64,000 bases of DNA from Abiotrophia sp938010525. GTDB lineage: Bacteria > Bacillota > Bacilli > Lactobacillales > Aerococcaceae. Position 1 is the first letter of the stretch; every line of letters starts with the position of its first letter. The notes beneath the pieces were generated by a model. It was given only the letters and a program-made list of their open reading frames with translations, ran no database searches and was not told the origin of the DNA. The DNA is taken from assembly GCF_938010525.1 (NCBI RefSeq), contig NZ_CALLVK010000022.1, positions 124,001 through 188,000 of the forward strand, written 5' to 3'. Below are positions 27,187 to 35,840 of the stretch, in pieces. The position numbers and the translations under genes are program-made.

Positions 27187-28008
27187 TTACCTCTTTTCTA
27201 ATTGGAAATCTGAATAGGCCACACTGTGACCCCCTCGCCGTCTGACGACAATCCAGGCCAAGCCCAGCACTACCATGACGGCGGACACCCCCTGCGAAAT
27301 GCGCAAGGGACCCAAGTATAAACTGTCAGTCCGTAGACCTTCAATAAAGAAGCGACCTAGGCCATACCAGACGAAGTAGCCGGCCGCTAATTCACCACGT
27401 TTGACTAAACCTTTTTGTCGTCGCAAGATGAAGATCAGGGCCAAACCAAGTAAGTTCCACAAGGACTCATAAAGGAAGGTCGGCTGGTAATAATGGCCTT
27501 GAATCTGCATTTGATCAATGAGCCAAGCCGGCAAATGCAAGCCTTCTAGAAAGGCGCGGCTGGTTTCTGGCCCATAGGCCTCTTGGTTGACGAAGTTGCC
27601 CCAACGCCCGATGGCTTGGGCCAGCATAATGCCTGGCGCTGCCACATCCAAGGTCAGGATGAGGTCTTGCTGATAGCGTCGTGCCACATAGATAATGGTG
27701 GCTGTCCCTAGCAAGATGGCCCCATAGATGGCGCCCCCACCGTGCCAAATCTGAATGATTTGGTCGGGATGGGCTAGGTAGTAGTCCAAACGGAAGAGCA
27801 CATAGTAGGCACGCGCCCCCAGTAGGCCTAAGATAATGGTCCAGAAGTAGGCATCCGACAAATAGTCTTCCGACAGGCCCTTACGGCGCCCCTCGCGCAT
27901 GACTAAGAGATAGGATAGGACCATACCTAAGCCAATCAAGAGGCCATACCAGTGGACGGGCCAACCTAGCAAGCGGAAGGCAATAGGATCAATGGCTAAA
28001 ACTGGCAT
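27187..28008 (-). CDS. lgt: Prolipoprotein diacylglyceryl transferase
   Basis: 273 residues with about seven membrane helices. The signature GRWGNFVNQEAYGP (about 138-151), HGGGAIYGAI and the C-terminal GLGRFFIEGLRTDSLYLG are diagnostic. Lgt transfers diacylglycerol from phosphatidylglycerol to the lipobox Cys of prelipoproteins. The ATG directly follows the TAG of hprK. Its presence shows that the cell makes lipoproteins, which makes the Cys-free ABC binding protein at 10.3 kb more notable. Confidence 0.96.
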   Translation of the reverse strand: MPVLAIDPIAFRLLGWPVHWYGLLIGLGMVLSYLLVMREGRRKGLSEDYLSDAYFWTIILGLLGARAYYVLFRLDYYLAHPDQIIQIWHGGGAIYGAILLGTATIIYVARRYQQDLILTLDVAAPGIMLAQAIGRWGNFVNQEAYGPETSRAFLEGLHLPAWLIDQMQIQGHYYQPTFLYESLWNLLGLALIFILRRQKGLVKRGELAAGYFVWYGLGRFFIEGLRTDSLYLGPLRISQGVSAVMVVLGLAWIVVRRRGGHSVAYSDFQLEKR

Positions 28009-28944
28009 CTAGTTATCAACCCGATTCTTCTTGATAAGGGCGTCTAGTTTACGGTTGAAAGTAGTCGTCGCATCATAACCCATTTGGTTAGCCCGGAAGT
28101 TCATGGCAGCTGATTCGACAATGGCCGACAAGTTCCGCCCAGTCTTAACCGGAATGCGGATACGTGGCACGTTGACTTCAAAGATTTGTTCATATTCACG
28201 TTGTGAGCCCAGACGGTCGTATTCGGTCTTGCCGTCATCTAGCACTAGGTTAATAATCAATTCCAAACGTTTAGAGCGACGGATGGCCGCTACCCCGTAG
28301 AGACTCATGACATCGATAATCCCTAAGCCGCGGATTTCCAAGAGGTTTTGGAGGATTTCAGGGGCTTCACCAACTAGGGTCAATTCATCAATCATGAAGA
28401 GCTCGACCCGGTCATCAGCAATCAGACGGTGGCCACGTTGGACCAATTCTAGGGCCGTTTCAGACTTACCGACACCGCTACCCCCTGTCAAGAGAACCCC
28501 CATCCCGAATACTTCAACGAAGACACCGTGCTTAGCCAAGCGCTCAGCCAAGCGACCCTCTAAGAAGTTAGTCAAGTTGGCTAGGACCCGGGTGGTCTTA
28601 GAACGTGCCACCAAGATTGGAATATGATACTTATCCGCGACCGTAATCAAATCTTCCGGCACCGACATGTCCCTTGCGAAGATAATCGCTGGCGTTTCCT
28701 CGTTACAGAGAGATTCATAGGCCAAAAGCCGCTCCTTTTCTGGCAAACTTGCTAGGTAGAGAAGCTCTGTCCGCCCAATCAACTGGATTCGCTCGAAAGG
28801 ATAGTCCTCCACAAAACCTGTTAGGGCCAAACCTGGCCGGGATACGTCACTCGTATATATTTGACGAGAACCATAATCTTCCCCAAAGGCATATTGAATT
28901 TTTAAGGTTTTTACGAGTTCATTGACGGTTACACTGCTGGACAT
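28009..28944 (-). CDS. hprK: HPr kinase/phosphorylase
   Basis: 311 residues. P-loop GGSGVGKSETALELV (about 154-168), followed by RGHRLIADDRVEL, and the HprK signature LLEIRGLGIIDVMSLYGV (about 200-217). It phosphorylates HPr on Ser46 and removes the phosphate by phosphorolysis, controlling CcpA-mediated catabolite repression. It is first of hprK-lgt-gpsA-trxB, with GGAGG 9 bases before the ATG. Downstream order and the adjacent yvl genes match Bacillus. Confidence 0.97.
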   Translation of the reverse strand: MSSSVTVNELVKTLKIQYAFGEDYGSRQIYTSDVSRPGLALTGFVEDYPFERIQLIGRTELLYLASLPEKERLLAYESLCNEETPAIIFARDMSVPEDLITVADKYHIPILVARSKTTRVLANLTNFLEGRLAERLAKHGVFVEVFGMGVLLTGGSGVGKSETALELVQRGHRLIADDRVELFMIDELTLVGEAPEILQNLLEIRGLGIIDVMSLYGVAAIRRSKRLELIINLVLDDGKTEYDRLGSQREYEQIFEVNVPRIRIPVKTGRNLSAIVESAAMNFRANQMGYDATTTFNRKLDALIKKNRVDN

Positions 28945-29062
28945 GAAAATATTGCCTCCTCATTGACTTTTACCTCCTAATCTTAACATAGACGACGGAG
29001 AATTCCTATCTTTTCGTTTGCCCAGATAGGGCTTGGAAAGACTGAATTTGCCAGCCTAAGCA

Positions 29063-29096
29063 GAAGACCGCAGCCATCTGGTCTGCGGTCTTTTAT
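29063..29096. terminator. Hairpin after yvlD
   Basis: AGACCGCAG/CTGCGGTCT 9-bp stem (29065-29073 with 29083-29091), directly after the yvlD stop. The T-run is good on the plus strand (TTTTATTAG) but weak on the minus strand, so termination of the yvl operon may be partial. Confidence 0.6.
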
Positions 29097-29101
29097 TAGT
29101 C

Positions 29102-29437
29102 TTAATCATGATAGGGACTGTCCAAGCCAACTAGGCTTTGGCCTAGGGAAAGGGCAACAGCCACCAACATAGCGCTCCAGATAGAGCTGATAGTGAGGCC
29201 ACCTGGCAACCAGCTAGCTAAAAGTAGGATAAAGCCGGCAATCAACCAGTTGACCAGCCCCAAACTCAAGAAGTTGAGGGGCCAGGCAAAGAATTCTAGG
29301 ACTGGCTTTACCGTTACGCTTAATAGGGCGAAGACAAAGGCTGATATTAAGGCCCCGCCAAAGCCCGTAACGTTGACACCCGGCATAACATGGGCCAAGC
29401 CCATAAAGAGTAGGGTATTCAATAAAATCCGACGCAT
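29102..29437 (-). CDS. yvlD: YvlD-like membrane protein (phage holin family 4)
   Basis: 111 residues with four hydrophobic segments and little else, starting MRRILLNTLLFMGLAHVMPGV. Length, helices and FAWPLNFLSLGLVNWLIAGFIL match the YvlD/holin-IV superfamily. The function is unknown; these proteins travel with PspC and YvlB proteins in envelope-stress operons. The start overlaps the stop of the PspC gene by one base (TAATG). Confidence 0.88.
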   Translation of the reverse strand: MRRILLNTLLFMGLAHVMPGVNVTGFGGALISAFVFALLSVTVKPVLEFFAWPLNFLSLGLVNWLIAGFILLLASWLPGGLTISSIWSAMLVAVALSLGQSLVGLDSPYHD

Positions 29438-29817
29438 TAGAAATCACTCCAGTCGTCTTTAGGCGTCACATCACGTCGCTTAGTCTCTGTTTTAGCGTCA
29501 TGACCTGCTCGGCCTTCTTGATAGCGACGCAGGAAGTCGTTGAGTTCCTCAGTCGCTCGACGAGCTCGTTGGCGATAACGATCTCTTTCCTGCTCGCGGT
29601 AGCTAGATCGATTGGCACGGCCATTGGCAACCGTATAGTCACTTGGCAGGATAATCCCCAAGGCTAGATAAATGAGTAAGGGTGTCCCCCAACCTATCCA
29701 GATAAGGACAAACCAAACTAGGCGAAGCAGGGTAGGATCAACCCCTAGATATTCTCCTAGTCCCCCGCAGACCCCCATTACTTTACGGTCACGGGTAGAT
29801 TTATATAGTCGTTTCAT
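29437..29817 (-). CDS. yvlC: PspC-domain protein (YvlC-like)
   Basis: 126 residues. PspC domain in the first 60: KRLYKSTRDRKVMGVCGGLG and YLGVDPTLLRLVW, then one membrane helix (VWFVLIWIGWGTPLLIYLALGIILP). The cytoplasmic tail is strongly charged (Arg/Glu), ends DDWSDF, and may be coiled. PspC proteins sense or relay membrane stress. Middle of the yvlB-pspC-yvlC-yvlD cluster, following a second, shorter PspC gene. Confidence 0.9.
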   Translation of the reverse strand: MKRLYKSTRDRKVMGVCGGLGEYLGVDPTLLRLVWFVLIWIGWGTPLLIYLALGIILPSDYTVANGRANRSSYREQERDRYRQRARRATEELNDFLRRYQEGRAGHDAKTETKRRDVTPKDDWSDF

Positions 29818-29847
29818 GGTCGTTCCTTCTTTCTATCTCTCTTAAGC

Positions 29848-30027
29848 TTAGGCTTCTGGCATGATGAAGGCTGCAATCAAGTAGCCGAACAAGCCTACGC
29901 CACCTAAAAGGCCGGAAACCACCCAGGCCACACGTACAAGCGTTGGGTCTATGCCAAAATAATCAGCAATACCGGCACAAACGCCTAAAAACATCCCTTC
30001 ACGGCTATTACGAGTTAATCGTTTCAT
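29848..30027 (-). CDS. Small PspC-domain protein, 59 residues
   Basis: ATG at 30027 to TAA at 29848. It is essentially only a PspC domain: MKRLTRNSREGMFLGVCAGI, ADYFGIDPTLVRVAW, then a membrane helix (VVSGLLGGVGLFGYLIAAFIM) and PEA. It is a paralogue of the 126-residue PspC protein next to it, without that protein's charged tail. GGAGG lies 6-10 bases before the start, and the gene begins 12 bases after yvlB. Two PspC proteins, one minimal and one tailed, suggest hetero-oligomers in the membrane (inference). Confidence 0.88.
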   Translation of the reverse strand: MKRLTRNSREGMFLGVCAGIADYFGIDPTLVRVAWVVSGLLGGVGLFGYLIAAFIMPEA

Positions 30028-30039
30028 GATAAATTCCTC

Positions 30040-31734
30040 CTATAAATCGGTATCTTTGAGGCGGATGTCGCCTGATACGGTGTTAATTTCTAAATGAACA
30101 GGTCTTTCTTGGTTGGTCATCAGCCGTTGGAATTCTAGGCTGTGATGACGGTGAGTTTCCACGTCTAGGTGGCCGATACGGTGTTCCACGTCGCCTGAGC
30201 TAGATTGGGCACTGCCTTCTAGGCTTAAGTTGGCCGGAATAGCGATTTTTACATCGCCACTTACCGTGCTGACCTTCATAGAAGCGGGCGTCTCATCGCG
30301 TTTGGTTAAGAGCAAGTCGCCACTAATCAGGCTGGCCGCTACATCGCCAATAGCACCTACCACACGGCAGTCGCCGTTAGTTGTCTCTAGGTTGAGGCGT
30401 TTAACCTCTGCTAGGCGGTAGTCTAGATCCCCATTGGTTGAATGGTAGTCTAATAAGTCTGCTGTCACATCGGACAGATCGACATCCCCATTGACAGTCG
30501 TCAGATAGATTTCCTTAGCTTGGATACCGTCTAGTTCGATATCCCCTTGGGTGGTCTCAATCCGAACGGTCTCTAGGTCTTGGTCTGGCAGGGTCACTTC
30601 AATATCCGCTGACATGTGGTCGTCGGTTACTTGCAAGAGCAAGCTGCCGTCGTCTAGGGAGAGGATACTGTGGGCTTGGAAATCTTCTAGGTTAGGATTT
30701 GGAATCTTGCCGAAGAAGCTTGCCTTGACATTGACTGAAACTTGATCTACATGGGCGCGAGTTACTGTGACATCGCCTCGTGATAACTTAAAGTCTAACA
30801 CCTTTAGGTCCTTAGCGTCAAAGTTAAAGGTATGCTCCCATTCATTGCCCAAACGGCCGTAGGCTCTCACACCTACGCGAATGCCTTCACGCGCCGCCTT
30901 AAAGGCTGTGCTCACCACCTGACCAATGACACGGCCTAAGCGGTTGGCTTCGTTATCGATACGTTGGCCGGCGCGGTCGGCTTTCTGACCGAATTGATCC
31001 GCTGCCCGACTGACGTGGTCTGCTGCCCGTTGGCCGCCTTCATTGACTTGCCGAACGAAGTCGTTGAGTCGTTGGCTGAAAGGCTCTGAAGTAGGACTTG
31101 CTGGCTTGTAGGCCTTGAGTTCTTCTTGGAGTTGGTCAATCTTTTGGCCTCGCTCCAGAACTTCTGCTGCCACTTGGTCTTTTTGGGCTTGGAGCTCTTC
31201 GCTGAGCTCGTCTAATTCTGCTAGAATCTCGAACTCTCTTAGGCGTTGCTTAGCGATTAGAAGGGCTTGACCTTCTTTTTCTAAGCTAGCTTCTAATTCT
31301 TGGCGCTTGGCCGCCGCTGCTTCTTCCTCTTCTTGGCTGATGGAAGCTTCTGGTTGAGAGGCTTCGGGGGCTGGCTCTGCTGGCTTGCTGGCTTCTTGCT
31401 TATCTTCTGGCTTATCATCAAGACTTTGTTGGACGCTATAGATAATTTCTTGGCCAAATTTGAGGCTCTTGTCGATGGCTTCTTGGACGGTAGCCTTGAG
31501 TTGTTCTGGGTCGAAGCCCGCCTTCTTGTCCTGCTCAGGCTCTTGGTCAGCTGGCGCTTCTTGCTTGCTTGGAGCTTCCTGGTCCGTCACTTGGGCTTGA
31601 TCTTGAGCGTCGGCTGGCTCCTCTGCTTGGTCAGCTGATTTTGCTTGGGCCGAAGCCTCGAGGAGGCGAAGGGCTTCATCCATGGTAATGACTTGTTGTT
31701 TGACTAATTCAATGATTCTTTCTTTCTCATTCAT
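30040..31734 (-). CDS. yvlB: YvlB/LiaG-like DUF4097 protein with long charged linker
   Basis: 564 residues from the ATG at 31734, chosen because AAGGAG lies 8 bases upstream. The N terminus (MNEKERIIELVKQQVITMDEALRLLE) is a short SHOCT-like helical motif. Residues about 30-240 are low-complexity Gln/Glu/Ala/Asp, likely coiled coil. From about 290 to the end come repeated beta-strand modules of the DUF4097 adhesin-like fold (TTNGD, SGD and STVSGDVKI motifs recurring every 20-25 residues). No signal peptide or membrane helix is evident. YvlB proteins belong to LiaRS/CesSR-type cell-envelope stress regulons. First of a four-gene cluster with two PspC proteins and YvlD. Confidence 0.85.
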   Translation of the reverse strand: MNEKERIIELVKQQVITMDEALRLLEASAQAKSADQAEEPADAQDQAQVTDQEAPSKQEAPADQEPEQDKKAGFDPEQLKATVQEAIDKSLKFGQEIIYSVQQSLDDKPEDKQEASKPAEPAPEASQPEASISQEEEEAAAAKRQELEASLEKEGQALLIAKQRLREFEILAELDELSEELQAQKDQVAAEVLERGQKIDQLQEELKAYKPASPTSEPFSQRLNDFVRQVNEGGQRAADHVSRAADQFGQKADRAGQRIDNEANRLGRVIGQVVSTAFKAAREGIRVGVRAYGRLGNEWEHTFNFDAKDLKVLDFKLSRGDVTVTRAHVDQVSVNVKASFFGKIPNPNLEDFQAHSILSLDDGSLLLQVTDDHMSADIEVTLPDQDLETVRIETTQGDIELDGIQAKEIYLTTVNGDVDLSDVTADLLDYHSTNGDLDYRLAEVKRLNLETTNGDCRVVGAIGDVAASLISGDLLLTKRDETPASMKVSTVSGDVKIAIPANLSLEGSAQSSSGDVEHRIGHLDVETHRHHSLEFQRLMTNQERPVHLEINTVSGDIRLKDTDL

Positions 31735-31779
31735 ATCTCTCACTCCTTAAATGAGGGCTTGTTTCTTAACTACACCCTT

Positions 31780-31841
31780 ATTATGCCAGTTTTCCACTCG
31801 TTTGACATAGGGCCTAGGACCGATATTTGCTCGGACCTAGG
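31780..31841 (-). promoter_or_regulatory. yvlB promoter region with inverted-repeat operator candidate
   Basis: CATAAT (31785-31780) is a possible -10. Upstream, the dyad CCTAGGTCCGA-N7-TCGGTCCTAGG (31813-31841, one mismatch) lies where an activator or repressor would bind. Operons of this content are usually controlled by an envelope-stress response regulator, but I cannot assign the box. Confidence 0.45.
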
Positions 31842-31842
31842 G

Positions 31843-31978
31843 ATGAAAAGAGCGGCTGACAGTTCTCAGCCGCTTTAAGCGCATGACTTATTCTAAGTTA
31901 TAAGGAAAAATATAAATTATTATATATTGAAGATATGACGAGCCCGCCAAGAAAAAGCCTATTAAATCAGGCTTTTCC
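31843..31978 (-). terminator. Two terminator-like hairpins upstream of yvlB
   Basis: AGCGGCTGA/TCAGCCGCT (31851-31859 with 31866-31874) plus CTTTTC, and AAAAGCCT/AGGCTTTT (31953-31960 with 31969-31976) plus a T-run. With the uvrA terminator they form three in a row in 300 bases, insulating yvlB from uvrA. No reading frame was found in 31750-32140. Confidence 0.6.
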
Positions 31979-32061
31979 AACCAAAAGACGAACGTTCTTG
32001 TGAAATTCGCCTGACTTTGTGAAAAGCGGCTAAGTAAGACCGTAAAAATCATGGCGCTAAA

Positions 32062-32094
32062 CCCTATTTATTAGTGTAACACTAATAAATAGGG
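32062..32094. repeat. Perfect 33-base palindrome CCCTATTTATTAGTGT...
   Basis: CCCTATTTATTAGTGT (32062-32077), one central A, and its exact complement (32079-32094). The outer ten bases recur in the palindrome at 43271-43301. Both lie downstream of a terminator and upstream of the next promoter. Possible operator or dispersed hairpin element. Confidence 0.75.
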
Positions 32095-32107
32095 AAGAGT
32101 AGATAAA

Positions 32108-32142
32108 CAAATAAGACTGGGACAAATGTCCCAGTCTTATTT
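32108..32142 (-). terminator. uvrA terminator
   Basis: AATAAGACTGGGAC/GTCCCAGTCTTATT perfect stem with AAAT loop, immediately after the uvrA stop, with A and T flanks. Confidence 0.85.
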
Positions 32143-34970
32143 TATTTTTTCAATAATGGTTTGAGGTACTGGCCGGTGAAGGAGCCCTTGACTTTGGCTA
32201 CTTCTTCCGGTGTCCCGGTGGCGATAATCTGACCACCGCGAACCCCACCTTCTGGCCCAAGGTCGATGACATAGTCGGCGGTCTTAATGACATCCAGATT
32301 ATGTTCAATGACCACTACGGTATTGCCGGATTGGACTAGGCGGTCGATGACCTCTAGCAACTTGCGGATGTCGTGGGCGTGAAGCCCGGTCGTTGGTTCA
32401 TCCAAGACATAGAAGGTGTTACCGGTCGAAACCCGCTGCAATTCGGCAGCCAACTTCATGCGTTGAGCTTCCCCACCTGACAGGGTAGTAGCAGACTGAC
32501 CCAGGCTAATGTAGCCTAAACCAACATCTAGCAAGGTTTGGAGTTTGCGCTTAATCTTCGGAATCGCGGCGAAGAATTCCACCGCTTCTTCAACGGTTAG
32601 GTCTAGCACTTCGGTGATATTAAGGCCCTTGTACTTGATTTCCAAGGTTTCAGAGTTATAGCGACGGCCACCACAGACCTCACAAGGCACATAGACGTCT
32701 GGCAGGAAGTGCATCTCAATCTTGTTAATCCCGCCGCCGGCACAGGCTTCACAACGCCCGCCCTTGATATTGAAGCTGAAACGCCCCTTGTTATAACCGC
32801 GCAACTTAGCTTCATTGGTCTGGGCAAAGAGATCCCGTATATCGTCGAAGACCCCCGTATAGGTAGCCGGGTTACTACGTGGCGTCCGGCCAATCGGACT
32901 CTGGTCAATGTCGATGATCTTGTCTAAACTTTCGTAACCCTTGATCGACTTGAACTTACCTGGACGGGTCTTAGCCTTAGTCAGCTCCTTGAGCAAAGCT
33001 TGCTTAAGGATGGCGTTGACCAAACTGGATTTACCTGAACCCGAAACCCCCGTCACTGCGACAAAACGGCCTAAGGGGAATTTGGCGGTAACATTCTGCA
33101 GGTTATTTTCGCTAGCTCCCGTAACGGTTACCCAACCCTTGTCTTCCTGACGACGGCTGGCTGGCAAGGCGATTTTCTCCTGACCTGACAGGTATTTACC
33201 CGTTAAGGAATTAGGGTTCTTCATGACCTCTTCCGGCGTCCCACATGCCACCACTTGGCCACCGTGCTCGCCGGCACCCGGCCCAATATCTATAATATAG
33301 TCGGCCGTCATCATGGTTTCTTCGTCGTGTTCCACCACAATTAGGGTGTTGCCCAAGTCCCGCATCTGAGTCAGAGACTGAATCAGACGGGAGTTATCGC
33401 GTTGGTGGAGGCCGATAGACGGTTCATCCAAGATATAGAGGACCCCGCTGAGGTTGGAACCAATTTGGGTAGCCAGACGAATACGTTGCGCTTCCCCACC
33501 TGACAAGGAACCGGCCACCCGGCTTAGGGTCAAGTAATCCAACCCCACATTATTGAGGAAGGTCAAGCGATCGGTCACTTCCTTGATAATGGGCTTGGCA
33601 ATGACTTCATCTGCCGGGCCAAAGGTCAAGCTCTTGAAGTGAGCCAAGGCATCACTAATAGACAATTCGGTGGCCTGGGCGATATTGAGGTCCCCTACCC
33701 GAACTGATAAGGCCGTTGGGTTGAGACGTTGGCCCTGGCAGGCTGGGCAGATATGCTCGACCATGTATTGGCGCATGACTTCCTTGGTATAGTCGGAACC
33801 TGTATCGTTGTAGCGGCGCTCCATATTGGTAATGACCCCTTCGAAGACCGTATCGACCGTCCTCGTACCGGTGCCCGACATTGGGGTGTAGGTGAATTTG
33901 AAGCTGCGACCGTCTTTGACCCCATACTTAAGGTCTGCTTGCTGGGACTTTTTGAGCTTCTTATAAGGAACATCCATGGGAATCCCTTCCTGTTCACAGA
34001 ATTGGCGCATCATGGACATATAGTAGTTGGAACTGATCGGATTCCAGGCGACAAAGGCTCCTTCTTCCAAGGTGAGATTTTCATCGGGAATAGCCAAGGC
34101 TTCGTCCACTACTAGACGGGAACCCAACCCATCACAGCTTGAGCAGGCACCAAAAGGCGCATTGAAGGAGAAGAGACGAGGCTCCAACTCGCCCATCTGG
34201 AAGTCGCCGTGCGGGCAGGCAAAGTGTTCATTGAAACGTAATTCCTGACCATCAATGACATCGATGATGACATAACCTTCAGATAGTTTGAGGGCGGTCT
34301 CCATAGAATCGAAGAGGCGGGAGCGAACGCCATCCTTGATGACGACCCGGTCCACCACGACGTCGATATTATGCTTGTTATTCTTAGCTAGTTCAGGCAC
34401 TTCGGTGACATCATAAATCTGACCATCCACTCGCACCCGGACAAAACCGTCCTTATTAATCTTCTCCAGGGTCTTCTGATGCTGGCCTTTTTGATTACGA
34501 ATCAGAGGGGACAGAATTTGGATACGTGTACGCTCAGGTAGGTCTAAGACCTGGTTGACCATCTGCTCAACAGATTGACGTTGAATGGGAATATGGTGAT
34601 GGGGACAGTAAGGTACCCCCACACGAGCATAGAGCAAACGCAGGTAGTCGTTAATTTCCGTTACGGTTCCGACCGTTGACCGCGGGTTGTGGCTGGTTGT
34701 CTTCTGGTCGATGGAAATGGCCGGGCTCAGGCCTTCGATAGAGTCCACATCTGGCTTATCCATTTGTCCTAGGAACTGGCGGGCATAGGCCGACAGGCTC
34801 TCCACATAGCGGCGTTGGCCCTCTGCATAGAGGGTGTCAAAGGCCAGGGAGCTCTTGCCTGACCCGGATAGACCCGTCACTACAACTAGCTGGTCACGAG
34901 GAATTTCTAGGTTAATATTTTTTAAGTTATGGGACCGTGCCCCTTTGATTACGATTTTATCTTTGGCCAT
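32142..34970 (-). CDS. uvrA: Excinuclease ABC subunit A
   Basis: 942 residues starting MAKDKIVIKGARSHNLKNI; GGAG 7 bases upstream sets this start over an in-frame codon at 35006. Two ABC modules: P-loops GLSGSGKSS (about 34) and GVSGSGKSS (about 640), two LSGGEAQR signatures, and zinc clusters with CxxC (ACSSCDGLG; CEACAGGGI and CEVCGGRR). UvrA recognises bulky DNA lesions with UvrB in nucleotide-excision repair. uvrB is not adjacent in this window; a single-gene transcript is likely, as a terminator follows. Confidence 0.97.
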   Translation of the reverse strand: MAKDKIVIKGARSHNLKNINLEIPRDQLVVVTGLSGSGKSSLAFDTLYAEGQRRYVESLSAYARQFLGQMDKPDVDSIEGLSPAISIDQKTTSHNPRSTVGTVTEINDYLRLLYARVGVPYCPHHHIPIQRQSVEQMVNQVLDLPERTRIQILSPLIRNQKGQHQKTLEKINKDGFVRVRVDGQIYDVTEVPELAKNNKHNIDVVVDRVVIKDGVRSRLFDSMETALKLSEGYVIIDVIDGQELRFNEHFACPHGDFQMGELEPRLFSFNAPFGACSSCDGLGSRLVVDEALAIPDENLTLEEGAFVAWNPISSNYYMSMMRQFCEQEGIPMDVPYKKLKKSQQADLKYGVKDGRSFKFTYTPMSGTGTRTVDTVFEGVITNMERRYNDTGSDYTKEVMRQYMVEHICPACQGQRLNPTALSVRVGDLNIAQATELSISDALAHFKSLTFGPADEVIAKPIIKEVTDRLTFLNNVGLDYLTLSRVAGSLSGGEAQRIRLATQIGSNLSGVLYILDEPSIGLHQRDNSRLIQSLTQMRDLGNTLIVVEHDEETMMTADYIIDIGPGAGEHGGQVVACGTPEEVMKNPNSLTGKYLSGQEKIALPASRRQEDKGWVTVTGASENNLQNVTAKFPLGRFVAVTGVSGSGKSSLVNAILKQALLKELTKAKTRPGKFKSIKGYESLDKIIDIDQSPIGRTPRSNPATYTGVFDDIRDLFAQTNEAKLRGYNKGRFSFNIKGGRCEACAGGGINKIEMHFLPDVYVPCEVCGGRRYNSETLEIKYKGLNITEVLDLTVEEAVEFFAAIPKIKRKLQTLLDVGLGYISLGQSATTLSGGEAQRMKLAAELQRVSTGNTFYVLDEPTTGLHAHDIRKLLEVIDRLVQSGNTVVVIEHNLDVIKTADYVIDLGPEGGVRGGQIIATGTPEEVAKVKGSFTGQYLKPLLKK

Positions 34971-35045
34971 TGTCTTTCTCCTCTGGTTGAATCTTACCTT
35001 ACCCATTATAGCACACTTAGTCTCCTAGGTGCGAAAATTTGTTCG

Positions 35046-35078
35046 CAAAAAAAGCGCTCACCCTCAAGGGCTAGCGCA
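35046..35078 (-). terminator. Terminator overlapping the tag stop codon
   Basis: GCGCTAGCCCT...AGGGTGAGCGC on the minus strand followed by seven T. The first arm contains the TAG stop of tag. It ends the long dnaX operon. Confidence 0.85.
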
Positions 35079-35637
35079 CTGCTTGATAACAGAAACATTC
35101 TGGCTCGTGGTCATTGACCATGCCGATGGCTTGTAGATAGGAATAGACCGTCACACTGCCTAGGAATTTAAAGTCCCGCTTCTTGAGGTCTTTGGTTATG
35201 CGGTCGCTTAGTTCACTTCGGGTTGGCCGCTCCCCTGGGGGCGGAAAGACCACCTGGCCATCCGTAAAGTGCCAGATATAGGTGTCAAAGCTGCCCCATT
35301 CGGCCTGCACCTTGAGAAAGGCCTGGGCGTTGGCAATGGTCGCTCGAATCTTGCCCCGATGGCGGATAATGCCCGCGTCCTGGGCTAGGCGATCGACATC
35401 CTCTTCCTGATACTGGGCGATACGGTGATAGTCATAGCCTTCCAAGGCACGGGCAAAGTTATCCTCCTTGGATAGGACCAAGCGCCAGGACAAGCCCACA
35501 TGGAAGGATTCTAGGACTAGCCATTTGAAGAGGTCCAAATCCTGATGCTGGGGCACGCCCCAAACCTGATCATGGTAGGCCTGATAATAATCCGGCATAT
35601 TGGTGGCCCAGGCGCAACGTTTTTTACTTGCGTCCAT
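35071..35637 (-). CDS. tag: DNA-3-methyladenine glycosylase I
   Basis: 188 residues starting MDASKKRCAWATN. I chose the ATG at 35637, which overlaps the end of the upstream 66-residue gene by 14 bases, over longer in-frame starts. YHDQVWGVP (about 19-27), ESFHVGLSWRLVLSKEDNF (the family has ESFQAGLSW at this place), GIIRHRGKIRA, PPPGERPTRS near 130 and a zinc-ligand C-terminal HEPECFCY match Tag. It excises 3-methyladenine from alkylated DNA. Last gene of the rsmI-side operon, ending at the terminator. Confidence 0.93.
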   Translation of the reverse strand: MDASKKRCAWATNMPDYYQAYHDQVWGVPQHQDLDLFKWLVLESFHVGLSWRLVLSKEDNFARALEGYDYHRIAQYQEEDVDRLAQDAGIIRHRGKIRATIANAQAFLKVQAEWGSFDTYIWHFTDGQVVFPPPGERPTRSELSDRITKDLKKRDFKFLGSVTVYSYLQAIGMVNDHEPECFCYQAVR

Positions 35638-35824
35638 GGCCCTTGCCTTTGGCTTGGTCATCCTGGTCTTGGTCATCTTCTAAGGCGCTTGGGTCAAAGG
35701 AGAATTGGTCGGTAGGATCGACGAATTCCTTCTCTTCTTCATCTAGGACTAAGCCTAATTTGGCCATGGCAGCCTCCAAGTCTTTATCATTTTTCAATAA
35801 GAAATCTTCATCTTTTAATGCCAT
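35624..35824 (-). CDS. Hypothetical acidic 66-residue protein
   Basis: ATG at 35824 with GGAGG 7 bases upstream. Strongly acidic (DEEEKEFVDPTDQFSFDPSALEDDQDQDD) with a basic end KGKGHGRK. No signal, helix or domain is recognised; probably largely disordered. It lies 17 bases after rsmI, and its end overlaps the start of tag, so it is clearly part of the operon. Function unknown. Confidence 0.7.
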   Translation of the reverse strand: MALKDEDFLLKNDKDLEAAMAKLGLVLDEEEKEFVDPTDQFSFDPSALEDDQDQDDQAKGKGHGRK

Positions 35825-35840
35825 AAATCTTCCTCCTTAA

